From Gammaproteobacteria bacterium (GTDB lineage Bacteria > Pseudomonadota > Gammaproteobacteria > Pseudomonadales > Azotimanducaceae), in assembly GCA_004357385.1 (NCBI GenBank), contig SMWF01000105.1, forward strand, positions 1 to 32,499: a stretch of DNA of 32,499 nt, in the 5' to 3' direction. The position numbers were made by a program, and so were the translations under genes. The stretch's first letter is position 1. Each line of letters starts with the position of its first letter. Below are positions 24,763 to 32,405 of this stretch, piece after piece. Under the pieces are notes generated by a model. That model saw only the letters and a program-made list of their open reading frames with translations. It was not told where the DNA came from and searched no databases.

Positions 24763-26045
24763 TCGTTTTCCCCGGCTAATCGCGTGCTGACATTCTTCGG
24801 CACGTCCCGGAACGGGCCCTTGTCGAAGCGCGTTTCCTTGGGCATCTGCAGCACCCGCTCGGCAATGATGTTGCGCTGAATCTCGTCGGTCCCGCCAGCG
24901 ATCGACACCGCCGGGACGGACAACAGAATTTCCGCAACGATGCCATCTTCGGCCCCGTCGGATCCGGCCAGCATCGCATCGGCGCCAGAGATCAGCGTGT
25001 GTACACGCGCCGCGGCTCGCGCCACGTGACTCGCGGCGAGCTTGCCCAGCGAACCCTCGGGCCCTTGGGGTTTCCCCATCTGTTGGGCGGCGCGTGCGCG
25101 CCGAGCCGTCCATTCAGCGGAACTCGAAAGAATCAGCAACTTCGCAAGCTCCTGGCGCACGGTGGGGTCTTCGATGCGACCTGAATCCAGCGCCCGGGAA
25201 AGGGCCAGATCGACTCGCCCGGCACGTTGTGGATACCATGTGTAGGGTTCCATTACGGTCGCCGTTTCCACCTGCTCTTCGTCGTAGATCCGGCCGACCC
25301 GCTCGATATCCGCGCCGACGTCCGAATAGCCTGAGCGCAGCCCGTCTGCACGGCGCCGCTCGTGAGCGAGTGTGGTCATCGCGACCTGCCAGCCTTTGCC
25401 GATCTCGCCGATCAAATGGCCACGTTCAACCACCGCATCGTCGAAGAACACCTGATTGAAAGACGCATGACCATTCATCTGCGCCAGCGGCTGAACGTCC
25501 ACCCCGGGCTGGCGCATGTCGATCACGAAGTAGCTCAGACCCTCGTGCTTGGGTGCATCCCAATCGGTGCGCGCCAGCAGCAGTCCCCAGTTCGCATGAT
25601 GGGCACTGGTGGTCCAGAGCTTCTGGCCATTCACCACCCATTGGTCGCCATCGAGGTCCGCGCGGGTGGTCGCACCGGCCAGGTCCGACCCACTGCCCGG
25701 CTCGCTGAACAGCTGACACCAGTTGTCCTCGCCGGTGAGAATCCGACGCAGAAATTGCTCCTTGTGGGCAGTGCTGCCATGTTCCAGCAGGGTTGCGGCC
25801 GCGAGCAGCCGGATACCTCCCCTGGCAACACCAATTGCACCCTGTTTCGCGAACTCCTGTTCAACCGCCCGTACTAACGAGGCCGAAAAGTCGCGACCAA
25901 ACCAGTCGGTCGGCCACTCGGGCATGCCCCAGCCGCTGTCAACCAGCTTATTACGCCATTCGTTGAGACCCAGATCCGGATCCCAGTTGCTTTCGAGCCA
26001 GCCGCTGACGTCCGCGCGCACGGATGATTCCGAAGGTTCGCTCAT
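24759..26045 (-). CDS. Acyl-CoA dehydrogenase, FadE-like (subunit of a probable pair)
   Basis: A 428-residue FAD enzyme with QLFSEPGSGSDLAGATTRA, NGQKLWTTSAHHANWG and RNIIAERVLQMPK. The C-terminal motif is GGTDEIQRN (about 384-392), so the usual Glu of EGTNE is Gly; Glu229 in LAHER of the middle helix is a candidate base, as in FadE-type steroid enzymes. ATG 26045 (MSEPSESS) overlaps the stop of the dehydrogenase upstream, which suggests equimolar translation and a heteromeric alpha2-beta2 enzyme like those of mycobacterial cholesterol side-chain degradation. A start at 26123 is unlikely because it lies inside the preceding gene. Confidence 0.92.
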   Translation of the reverse strand: MSEPSESSVRADVSGWLESNWDPDLGLNEWRNKLVDSGWGMPEWPTDWFGRDFSASLVRAVEQEFAKQGAIGVARGGIRLLAAATLLEHGSTAHKEQFLRRILTGEDNWCQLFSEPGSGSDLAGATTRADLDGDQWVVNGQKLWTTSAHHANWGLLLARTDWDAPKHEGLSYFVIDMRQPGVDVQPLAQMNGHASFNQVFFDDAVVERGHLIGEIGKGWQVAMTTLAHERRRADGLRSGYSDVGADIERVGRIYDEEQVETATVMEPYTWYPQRAGRVDLALSRALDSGRIEDPTVRQELAKLLILSSSAEWTARRARAAQQMGKPQGPEGSLGKLAASHVARAAARVHTLISGADAMLAGSDGAEDGIVAEILLSVPAVSIAGGTDEIQRNIIAERVLQMPKETRFDKGPFRDVPKNVSTRLAGENE

Positions 26046-27238
26046 GCCGGTTGCCCCATCTGTGCCTCGCTCGACGCCCGCTCTTTCACGATCAGGGCTT
26101 GCATCATCCGCTCCCGGTGCCATGCCGGGTCACCGAACATCACCTCCGAACTCTTGGCACGCTTGAACCAGAGGTGCGTGTCCTGATCAAAGGTAAAACC
26201 AATGCCGCCATGCAACTGAATGGCCTCGATTGCCGTGTGCAGATAGGCTTCGGAGGCGCCCGCCTTGGCAAGGCTCGCAAGGTACGTTGCCTCGTCGCTT
26301 TCGGCATCCATCGCTTCGGCTGCATAGTAGGCCGCCGACTTTGCCAGTTCGACCTGCAGCAGCATTTCTGCGCAACGGTGCTTGATCGCCTGAAAGGACG
26401 CGATGGAGCGGCCGAACTGCATCCGGATTTTCGTGTACGCGAGCGTATCTTCCAGCAACCGGGCGGCACCACCCACCATTTCGTTGGCCAGTGCAATCGC
26501 AGCGATGTCCAATGTGCGGACCAGGCCCGGGCCGGCTTCGTCGACTCGTCCGAGCAGGCGGGCCTGCACCCCATCGAATTCGATGCTGGCTTGTTTGCGC
26601 GTCGGATCCAGCGTGGTGAGTGCACGGCGTGTCACACCCGCCGCATCCGGCGCAACCTCGAACAGCGATAGGCCGTCGCTGCCTGTCGACCCGGGCGAAC
26701 GTGCGGCCACCAGCAAAACATCGGCGCTGCAACCGTCCAGAACGAAGTGTTTGCGACCGTCCAGCACAAAACCATCGCCGGTGCGTTCTGCGGGCAGAGC
26801 GATCGCATCGACCCCCGGACGGCCATCGGGTTCGGTGATGGCGAGCGTGGCAATCACCTCACCGGCCGCGATTGACGGCAGCAGACGACCCGCATCCTCC
26901 TCGGACGCGACCAACGCAATCGCATGGGCCGCCAGGACCGACGACGCGAGAAAGGGCGCGCACAGCAGTGCGCGTCCCATTTCTTCCATCGCAATGCAGA
27001 CGTCCACCATGCCGAACCCGGCGCCGCCGTGCTTTTCTTCAATCGTGAGACCGGTGAGGCCCAGTTCCCGGGCCAGTCGTTGCCACACTGCGGCGTCGTA
27101 GCCCGCATCGGTTTGCATCAGACGACGAACTTCGGTGGTCGGCGAGGTGTCGACGAGGAAGCGCCGCACCATGTCCCGAAACTGGTCCTGCTCTTCGGTA
27201 AAATGAAACTGCGCACTCACCATTGGAGGCCAAACCAT
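26042..27238 (-). CDS. Acyl-CoA dehydrogenase-like subunit lacking the C-terminal Glu
   Basis: A 398-residue acyl-CoA dehydrogenase homologue. FTEEQDQFRDMVRRFL starts the alpha domain; EEKHGGAGFGMVDVCIAMEEMGRALLCAPFLAS, LAITEPDGRPG, RMQFGRSIASFQAIKHRCAEMLLQVE and AIQLHGGIGFTFDQDTHLWFKRAK follow. The end reads MFGDPAWHRE, with no EGTNE, a sign of a non-catalytic or half-site partner. Its stop overlaps the next dehydrogenase (ATGA). ATG 27238 is used; ATG 27223 (MVSAQFHF) is equally possible, since neither has a strong ribosome site. It lies 76 bases after the KstD-like gene. Confidence 0.92.
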   Translation of the reverse strand: MVWPPMVSAQFHFTEEQDQFRDMVRRFLVDTSPTTEVRRLMQTDAGYDAAVWQRLARELGLTGLTIEEKHGGAGFGMVDVCIAMEEMGRALLCAPFLASSVLAAHAIALVASEEDAGRLLPSIAAGEVIATLAITEPDGRPGVDAIALPAERTGDGFVLDGRKHFVLDGCSADVLLVAARSPGSTGSDGLSLFEVAPDAAGVTRRALTTLDPTRKQASIEFDGVQARLLGRVDEAGPGLVRTLDIAAIALANEMVGGAARLLEDTLAYTKIRMQFGRSIASFQAIKHRCAEMLLQVELAKSAAYYAAEAMDAESDEATYLASLAKAGASEAYLHTAIEAIQLHGGIGFTFDQDTHLWFKRAKSSEVMFGDPAWHRERMMQALIVKERASSEAQMGQPA

Positions 27239-27314
27239 CCAATCTCTGAATAGGTACAGTACCGCAAAAGCGTCGCTGGCGGCCGCCTCCGCAACGTCAA
27301 TGACCTCGCGCCAA

Positions 27315-28997
27315 TCAACCTCGACTGGCCGCCGGTAATCGGCCCGCGGCGTGCATCGCGGCGATATACCCGAACGTCATGGCAGGCCCGATGGTCCCAC
27401 CGGCCCCGGGATAGAAGTTACCCATCACCGACGCCGAGCTGTTGCCCGCCGCATACAAACCGCTGACGATGGTTCCGTCGTCCCGGACCACCTGAGCGTA
27501 CTCGTTGGTCAGCAAGCCACCCTTGGTTCCGAGGTCCCCGGGATAGAGCTTCATGGCATAGAAGGGCGGGCGATCCAGGGGCGCGAGGCAGCTGTTAGGC
27601 CCGACAGCGGGGTCGCCAGAGAATCGATCGAAGGCGCTTTCACCCCGATGGAAGTCTTCGTCCACGCCGTCGCGCGCCATGCGATTGAATCGCTCCACCG
27701 TGGCCGCGAGTCCCACGGGATCGACGCCGATCTCCGCCGCCAGCGCCTCCAGCGTATCGGCCCGCACCACGAACCCGTTGTCGAGGTAGCGTTGCGGGGT
27801 GATGCCTGGAAGCATTCCGCCCAACGGGTAGTTGCTGCGGTACGTCGCGTCGAAGACCAGGTGAGCGGGAATTGCGCGACTGCCTGAACGGTCCGCCTCC
27901 TGCATGTGTTTGACGAGTTCGTTGTAGGGCTCGGCTTCGTTGGCGAAGCGTTGCCCGGCGGCGTTGACGATGATGTTGCCGGGTTTTGCGCGTTCGAATA
28001 TGACGATCTGTGGGCCTTCACCGGGCGGCATGAAGGTGGGCGCCCACCAGGCATCGTCCATGAGGTCAACGGCAGCGCCGGCGCGGAGCCCGGCCTGGAT
28101 CGCGTCACCCGTGTTCCCCGGGGCACCCGACGTGTAATCAGCGGTGGCCTCGGCGCCGAAGAACCGTTCACGCATCTGCAGGTTGTGCTCGAACCCGCCG
28201 GCGGTGATCACCACACCTTTCCGGGCCCGAAGGCGTTTCGCTACGCTCGCCTTCTCGACACGGATACCGATGAGGGACCCGTCCTGGGTGATCAGCTCGA
28301 CCAACGGCGTGTCGAGCCATAGCGGCACGCCTTGCTTGTCGAGACCATGGCGCAGCCAGGCGATCAGTCCGCCACCGTTAGCAAGGTAGGAGGCATTGCC
28401 CACCCGGTTCCAGAGGCTGCGTGGGAACACCCGCCAGGCCTTCAGGAGTCCCAACGGGTCCGTGCGGATGGCGGCCAACCGGCGCAGCTCGGTCATGGTG
28501 CCGACGATGCCGCCCGGCGCAATCGCCCGAGGGGCACGCAGCTCGGCAAGCACCTCACCGAGCTTCCTGCCGGGAAAGACCTTGGGCTCCACGGAGCGTC
28601 CACCGTCGACCCCGCCCGGAGTCTCGGGCCGGTAATCCGGGAACCCCTCAAACAGTTCGACCTCCAGATAGCCATGCTCGCACAGGTAATCCAGCATCCT
28701 CGGCGCCTGGTCGACGAACGCGGCAAGCTTCGCTTCACCGACCCGGTTGCCGATGTTGTGTTGGAGGTAGGTCAGCGCCTGCTCGGCGGAATCCGCCAGG
28801 CCGGCCTGGGTCATCAGAGAGTTGCCGGGAATCCACAGGACGCCGCCGGAGAGTGCCGTGGTGCCGCCGTAGCGGTCGGTCTTCTCAACGACCAGCACCT
28901 CCAGACCTTCGGTGCTGGCAGTCAGCGCGCTCGCCATCCCCGCGGCGCCGGCACCAACGACAATCAGGTCGTACTCATGGTCCCAGGTGTTCGGCAT
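27315..28997 (-). CDS. KstD-like FAD-dependent dehydrogenase
   Basis: A 560-residue flavoprotein of the 3-ketosteroid delta1-dehydrogenase/fumarate reductase group. The FAD Rossmann motif is VVGAGAAGMASALTA (13-27), then VVEKTDRYGGTTALSGGVLWIPGN. Catalytic-type residues of KstD can be placed: Tyr122 in PDYRPETPGG and Tyr529/Gly533 in YPGAG, followed by GTIGPAMTFGYIAA. It may desaturate a ring next to a ketone, of a steroid or another cyclic ketone. GGAGGAT (29004-29010 on the minus strand) supports ATG 28997; a GTG at 29015 overlaps that site. It is 18 bases after the deacetylase-fold gene. Related enzymes that act on other substrates exist, so the name is provisional. Confidence 0.88.
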   Translation of the reverse strand: MPNTWDHEYDLIVVGAGAAGMASALTASTEGLEVLVVEKTDRYGGTTALSGGVLWIPGNSLMTQAGLADSAEQALTYLQHNIGNRVGEAKLAAFVDQAPRMLDYLCEHGYLEVELFEGFPDYRPETPGGVDGGRSVEPKVFPGRKLGEVLAELRAPRAIAPGGIVGTMTELRRLAAIRTDPLGLLKAWRVFPRSLWNRVGNASYLANGGGLIAWLRHGLDKQGVPLWLDTPLVELITQDGSLIGIRVEKASVAKRLRARKGVVITAGGFEHNLQMRERFFGAEATADYTSGAPGNTGDAIQAGLRAGAAVDLMDDAWWAPTFMPPGEGPQIVIFERAKPGNIIVNAAGQRFANEAEPYNELVKHMQEADRSGSRAIPAHLVFDATYRSNYPLGGMLPGITPQRYLDNGFVVRADTLEALAAEIGVDPVGLAATVERFNRMARDGVDEDFHRGESAFDRFSGDPAVGPNSCLAPLDRPPFYAMKLYPGDLGTKGGLLTNEYAQVVRDDGTIVSGLYAAGNSSASVMGNFYPGAGGTIGPAMTFGYIAAMHAAGRLPAASRG

Positions 28998-29015
28998 TGC
29001 GCCATCCTCCACCAC

Positions 29016-29852
29016 TTACGATTGTCTGGCGCGGAACGCATCCGCGACATCCGCCATGGCCTGGAAGCGCACCCCATCGTGACGCTTCATGTGCGCGATG
29101 AGCCGTTCGAGCATCAGCATCCGGCTGCCTTTGCCGATGCACTGCGGGTGCATCGTAAGCACGAACACTCCTGAGCCGAGCTTCTGGTACAGATAGTCGA
29201 ACTCCGCCGCCCAGATGTCATACACGTCGTTGGGTGAGCGCAGTCGTTGCCTCCCGCCCGCGGGTTCGTAATTGAAATAAGGCCAGTCGTCGAGAATCCA
29301 GTCGAAGGGCAGAATGACCAGATCCACCTCCCTGCCGAATTCGTGCGGACCATCGGTGTGCACCACGTCGCCCAGCCGCATGTAGGTCGGTTCGAAGTCG
29401 TGCGGTGCCATGGAGCTGTCGTAACTGAAACCGTGCTCCAACAGCATATTCACCCAGCGCGTGCCCGGATTGCCGCCCGGAAGCCGGTGCCCAACCGGGG
29501 ATTTCCCGCTGATGCGCTCGATGCACGCGATGGACCGTTCAAGGATGTCGCGTTCGTCGTACTCATCGCGCTTCGACGACGGCGCTTCGTGACAGTAGCC
29601 GTGGTAGCCGATCTCGTGGCCGGCCGCGGCGATGCGTTTACAGACCTCCGGGTAGGTATCGATCGTATGGCCTGGAATGAACCACGTTCCCGGGATCTGG
29701 TGCTCCTCGAGCAGCGTGAGGATACGGTGCGCGCCCACTTCGCCGAACTCGCCGCGGGCAATCAGCGGAGGCGACCTGGTGCCCCGCGGACCCACCCAGA
29801 CCGAGATCGCGTCAAAGTCGAAGCTCAGGCAGACGCTGACGTTCTTGCTCAC
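29016..29852 (-). CDS. Polysaccharide-deacetylase-fold (CE4) metal hydrolase, PuuE/PgdA-like
   Basis: A 278-residue NodB-homology protein with no signal peptide, so cytoplasmic. The metal motif is LSFDFDA (Asp12/Asp14) with H84 and H88 in GYHGYCHE. TWFIPGHTIDTYPEV, GHRLPGGNPGT and VLTMHPQCIGK (His235) complete the site. This cytoplasmic subgroup includes PuuE allantoinase and the H. pylori PgdA protein and often acts on cyclic amides or imides, not polysaccharide. GTG 29852 has GGAAG just upstream, 14 bases after the previous stop. In a catabolic operon it is a candidate ring-opening or deacylating hydrolase; the substrate is unknown. Confidence 0.88.
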   Translation of the reverse strand: MSKNVSVCLSFDFDAISVWVGPRGTRSPPLIARGEFGEVGAHRILTLLEEHQIPGTWFIPGHTIDTYPEVCKRIAAAGHEIGYHGYCHEAPSSKRDEYDERDILERSIACIERISGKSPVGHRLPGGNPGTRWVNMLLEHGFSYDSSMAPHDFEPTYMRLGDVVHTDGPHEFGREVDLVILPFDWILDDWPYFNYEPAGGRQRLRSPNDVYDIWAAEFDYLYQKLGSGVFVLTMHPQCIGKGSRMLMLERLIAHMKRHDGVRFQAMADVADAFRARQS

Positions 29853-29866
29853 GCTTCCAGTCCAAC

Positions 29867-30316
29867 TCAGCCGGCAGCGTGGGCTGGATCGGGTTCGCTC
29901 GGAACCTGCGCGTAGCAGACGGTGTCATAGAAATCCCTGAGTGCCGCGATCCTGCCGCCACGAATCTCCATGACCCCGGCGATGTGCGGCGTCATGAGGT
30001 CGCGGCCTTGGGCGTCCCAATGATGATCAACCCGTTCGGTGAACACGACGTCGCCCGCACTGGCGATGTGCAGAAGGTCTGCGCTGAATGAGACCATACC
30101 GTCGAGGATCGGAATGTGCTGGGCAAATCCACCGGCCCCCATCTGCTCGAAGACCTCCGCCAACCCATGCAGCGTCGGCAACCCGCTGTTCGCCCACACG
30201 AAGTCGTCGGTGCACAACGCCTTCAGCTGTTCATCGAGGTTGCCGTCTTCCATCGCTTTCAACAGCGTCAGCGCCAGTTGTTCGTTTTCGTTCCTTCCGA
30301 TCGATGGATCGATCAT
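29867..30316 (-). CDS. Limonene-1,2-epoxide hydrolase-family protein (SnoaL/NTF2 fold)
   Basis: A 149-residue cone-fold protein. The epoxide hydrolase triad of Rhodococcus limonene-epoxide hydrolase (Arg99, Asp101, Asp132) is matched with the same spacing: Arg95 and Asp97 in TERVD, Asp128 in LRDFYD. The strand HIAGVMEIRGGRIAALRD is also typical. The reaction would be addition of water to an epoxide without a covalent intermediate. GGAGG (30324-30328 on the minus strand) fixes ATG 30316; upstream in-frame residues overlap TetR and are not used. It lies between TetR and the deacetylase-fold gene, and the likely source of an epoxide is the divergent P450. Non-enzymatic relatives exist, but the intact triad supports activity. 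Confidence 0.88.
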   Translation of the reverse strand: MIDPSIGRNENEQLALTLLKAMEDGNLDEQLKALCTDDFVWANSGLPTLHGLAEVFEQMGAGGFAQHIPILDGMVSFSADLLHIASAGDVVFTERVDHHWDAQGRDLMTPHIAGVMEIRGGRIAALRDFYDTVCYAQVPSEPDPAHAAG

Positions 30317-30341
30317 GGGTGGTCCTCCGTATTTGATTCTC

Positions 30342-31004
30342 TCAGGACGCTTTTGCAATAGGCGTCCGCACGTCGAATTCAGTTCGCATCCGACGGGCAA
30401 GCCTGGGCGTCGTGGCCGCCGCCAACGCTACGACGATGCTGCGTCTGAGTTCGAACGGCACGGCGCGCAGCGCAATGAAGCCTTTCATCCACAGCAGTAT
30501 CACCATCCAGCCACGCCCGGTCAGGTCGCGAGCAAAGGCATCCACGTCGACGTGACGCCGGATCTCGCCCAACGCCTGCATTTTCACGAGGGCCCGGCAA
30601 TTGCCTTCGATACCATCTGCCAACAGCAATCGACAGATCGGATCTGCGGGATCCGCGTTGAACAGCGTCCGCGCCATGCCTTCAGCATACTCGGGAGTTG
30701 CAACGACCTGTCTGCCAACCTCCTCCGCGCCGATTAGCAACCGTTGCATGCCGGTGGCCCCGGATTGTTCGACCCGGTCCGCGATGAAGCCCAATACGTC
30801 CCGCAACGCCGCCAGGACCAACGCGTCTTTGCCGCCGAACAGGTTGTAAAGCGTGGTGGGCGAAACGTTGGCGCTGTCCGCAAGTTCGCGCATGCTGAGC
30901 CCGTCGTAGCCATGACTCGACAGCGTGTCACGCACGGCCTCGAGAATGCGTTCGCGGCGCTCGATCTGAGTCCGGGTAAGCGAATCCACCGAGGGGTCCT
31001 GCAT
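30342..31004 (-). CDS. TetR-family transcriptional regulator
   Basis: A 220-residue repressor-type regulator. The N-terminal helix-turn-helix is about residues 37-56 (SMRELADSANVSPTTLYNLF), preceded by RERILEAVRDTLSSHGYDG. The C-terminal ligand domain is not recognised. ATG 31004 is preferred because the earlier ATG 31052 falls inside the palindrome and promoter region; neither has a clear ribosome site. CATAAT on the minus strand (31023-31028) may be its -10. It is divergent from the P450 and 25 bases ahead of the epoxide hydrolase gene, so it probably controls both directions, released by a pathway compound. Confidence 0.9.
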   Translation of the reverse strand: MQDPSVDSLTRTQIERRERILEAVRDTLSSHGYDGLSMRELADSANVSPTTLYNLFGGKDALVLAALRDVLGFIADRVEQSGATGMQRLLIGAEEVGRQVVATPEYAEGMARTLFNADPADPICRLLLADGIEGNCRALVKMQALGEIRRHVDVDAFARDLTGRGWMVILLWMKGFIALRAVPFELRRSIVVALAAATTPRLARRMRTEFDVRTPIAKAS

Positions 31005-31045
31005 CGAATTGGGAACGGCCTGATTATGCCATCGCAGGTGCAACG

Positions 31046-31074
31046 TTGACATAATTTATGTAACACGTTTCAAT
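31046..31074 (+). promoter_or_regulatory. Candidate sigma70 promoter of the P450 gene
   Basis: TTGACA (31046-31051, perfect -35) is followed after 17 bases by TTCAAT (31069-31074, four of six -10 positions). Transcription would start near 31081, about 23 bases before ATG 31104. Confidence 0.5.
31049..31061. promoter_or_regulatory. Probable TetR operator palindrome
   Basis: ACATAA-T-TTATGT is a perfect 13-bp inverted repeat overlapping the -35 box of the P450 promoter and lying just upstream of TetR. Partial matches continue outside it. Its size and place suit a TetR dimer that blocks both promoters. Confidence 0.55.
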
Positions 31075-31103
31075 CATGGCGTGCGCAGAATCAGGACTCT
31101 CAC

Positions 31104-32405
31104 ATGTCTGAACCCAAAACCTGCCCGTTCGACGGTGTCCTCGAAGTGGACTTCAACTCGGAGCCTTTCCTGACCCAGTTCAAAGACGTCTATACCCAGA
31201 TCCACGCGTCCGGTTGTCCCTACGCGCATTCCACAGCCGGCGACCACTATGCCGTCGCGTCGCATCCGGAAATCATGAGCATCCTGAAGCAGTACGACAT
31301 CTGGAAAAGCAAATTCGGACCAGGCCTGGCCTTCCAGCCGGAAGGGAGCGGCGTGCTGGTGAGCGTCGACCCGCCTGACCACACCTTCGAGGTCAAGATC
31401 GTCGCCAGTTCCTTCTCCATGGCCTACTTCGAATCGTTGATCCCGACGATGCAGCAGTTTGTCGACGAAACCATCGATTCGTTTTACAAGGACGGCCAGG
31501 TCGATCTGCATTCCGCATTGTCGGTGAGCCTGCCGCTGTTCGTTATCTTCACCATGCTCGGCATTCCCCTGCACGACGAACAGGGTGACAAGACCGAGTG
31601 GATCCGCGACGGCATCTTCACCACGGTCGGGGCCATGCTGAAACCGGGCGAGCAAGCCATGCAGGAAATGATGTCCGGTGACATCGACCCGAAACACCTG
31701 CAGGCGGTCATGAGAACCCAGCAGATGTTCGTCGACCACCTGGCCGACTGCAAGAACAAGCTGGAATCCGGCGAGTATCAGGAAGCCACCAACATCGTCT
31801 GCCGATTCCTGACGACGCCTGGGCCCGACGGAACCTTTTTGTCAGACGAGAAGATCCTTGGATTCTGCGCCTTCCTGCTGACGGCGGGCAGCGCGACCAC
31901 GACCATCATGCTGTCGAACATCATCTATCGGCTGCTCACCGAGCCGGAGGAGTTTGCCAAGCTGCAGGCCGATCCCGCGCTCATTCCCATGGCGATCGAA
32001 GAAACGCTGCGGCTCGACGCGCCCGTTCAAGGTCTGTTCCGCACCAACGACGAAGACGTAGATCTCGGTCCGATACACGTGGCAAAAGACACCAAGGTCA
32101 TGCTGCTCTGGGCTGCCGGAAATCTGGATCCCACCGTGTTCGACGACCCGCTGAGTTTCAGTCTGGATCGCGACATGAGCAAGGTCCGCCGGCATCTGGC
32201 GTTCGGCTACGGCACCCATTTCTGTCGCGGCGCGCCACTCGCGCGCCTGGAAGGGGACATTTTTCTGCGAACCGTACTGAAGCGGCTGCCCAATCTGCGC
32301 CTCGCCGGCGAGATCACGGCGGAGAAACGGATGCCGGTACTCCAAGGCATCGGTGAGCTTCCGGTCGCCTGGGATGTGGCATCACGTAAACCACGGAGAA
32401 TCTGA
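31104..32405 (+). CDS. Cytochrome P450 (family not assigned)
   Basis: A 433-residue soluble bacterial P450. The I-helix contains AGSATT (261-266), ExxR is E300-R303, and the heme loop FGYGTHFCRGAPLARLE has Cys374. It is not close to the P450 at 14022-15302. ATG 31104 follows AGGA at fair spacing. The gene is divergent from TetR, with a candidate operator over its promoter, and its stop overlaps the next ATG (TGATG). It would insert one oxygen into the pathway substrate, possibly forming the epoxide used by the hydrolase in the divergent operon. No ferredoxin partner lies within the window. Confidence 0.93.
   Translation: MSEPKTCPFDGVLEVDFNSEPFLTQFKDVYTQIHASGCPYAHSTAGDHYAVASHPEIMSILKQYDIWKSKFGPGLAFQPEGSGVLVSVDPPDHTFEVKIVASSFSMAYFESLIPTMQQFVDETIDSFYKDGQVDLHSALSVSLPLFVIFTMLGIPLHDEQGDKTEWIRDGIFTTVGAMLKPGEQAMQEMMSGDIDPKHLQAVMRTQQMFVDHLADCKNKLESGEYQEATNIVCRFLTTPGPDGTFLSDEKILGFCAFLLTAGSATTTIMLSNIIYRLLTEPEEFAKLQADPALIPMAIEETLRLDAPVQGLFRTNDEDVDLGPIHVAKDTKVMLLWAAGNLDPTVFDDPLSFSLDRDMSKVRRHLAFGYGTHFCRGAPLARLEGDIFLRTVLKRLPNLRLAGEITAEKRMPVLQGIGELPVAWDVASRKPRRI

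Noticed and set aside
23650..24879. A 409-codon plus-strand open frame
   Set aside because: It is a shadow of the CoA-transferase on the minus strand, with Arg/His-rich sequence and no domain.
24763..25113. N-terminal extension of the CoA-transferase frame
   Set aside because: It lies within the acyl-CoA dehydrogenase gene, is Arg-rich and lacks homology; the ATG at 24762 starts the family sequence.
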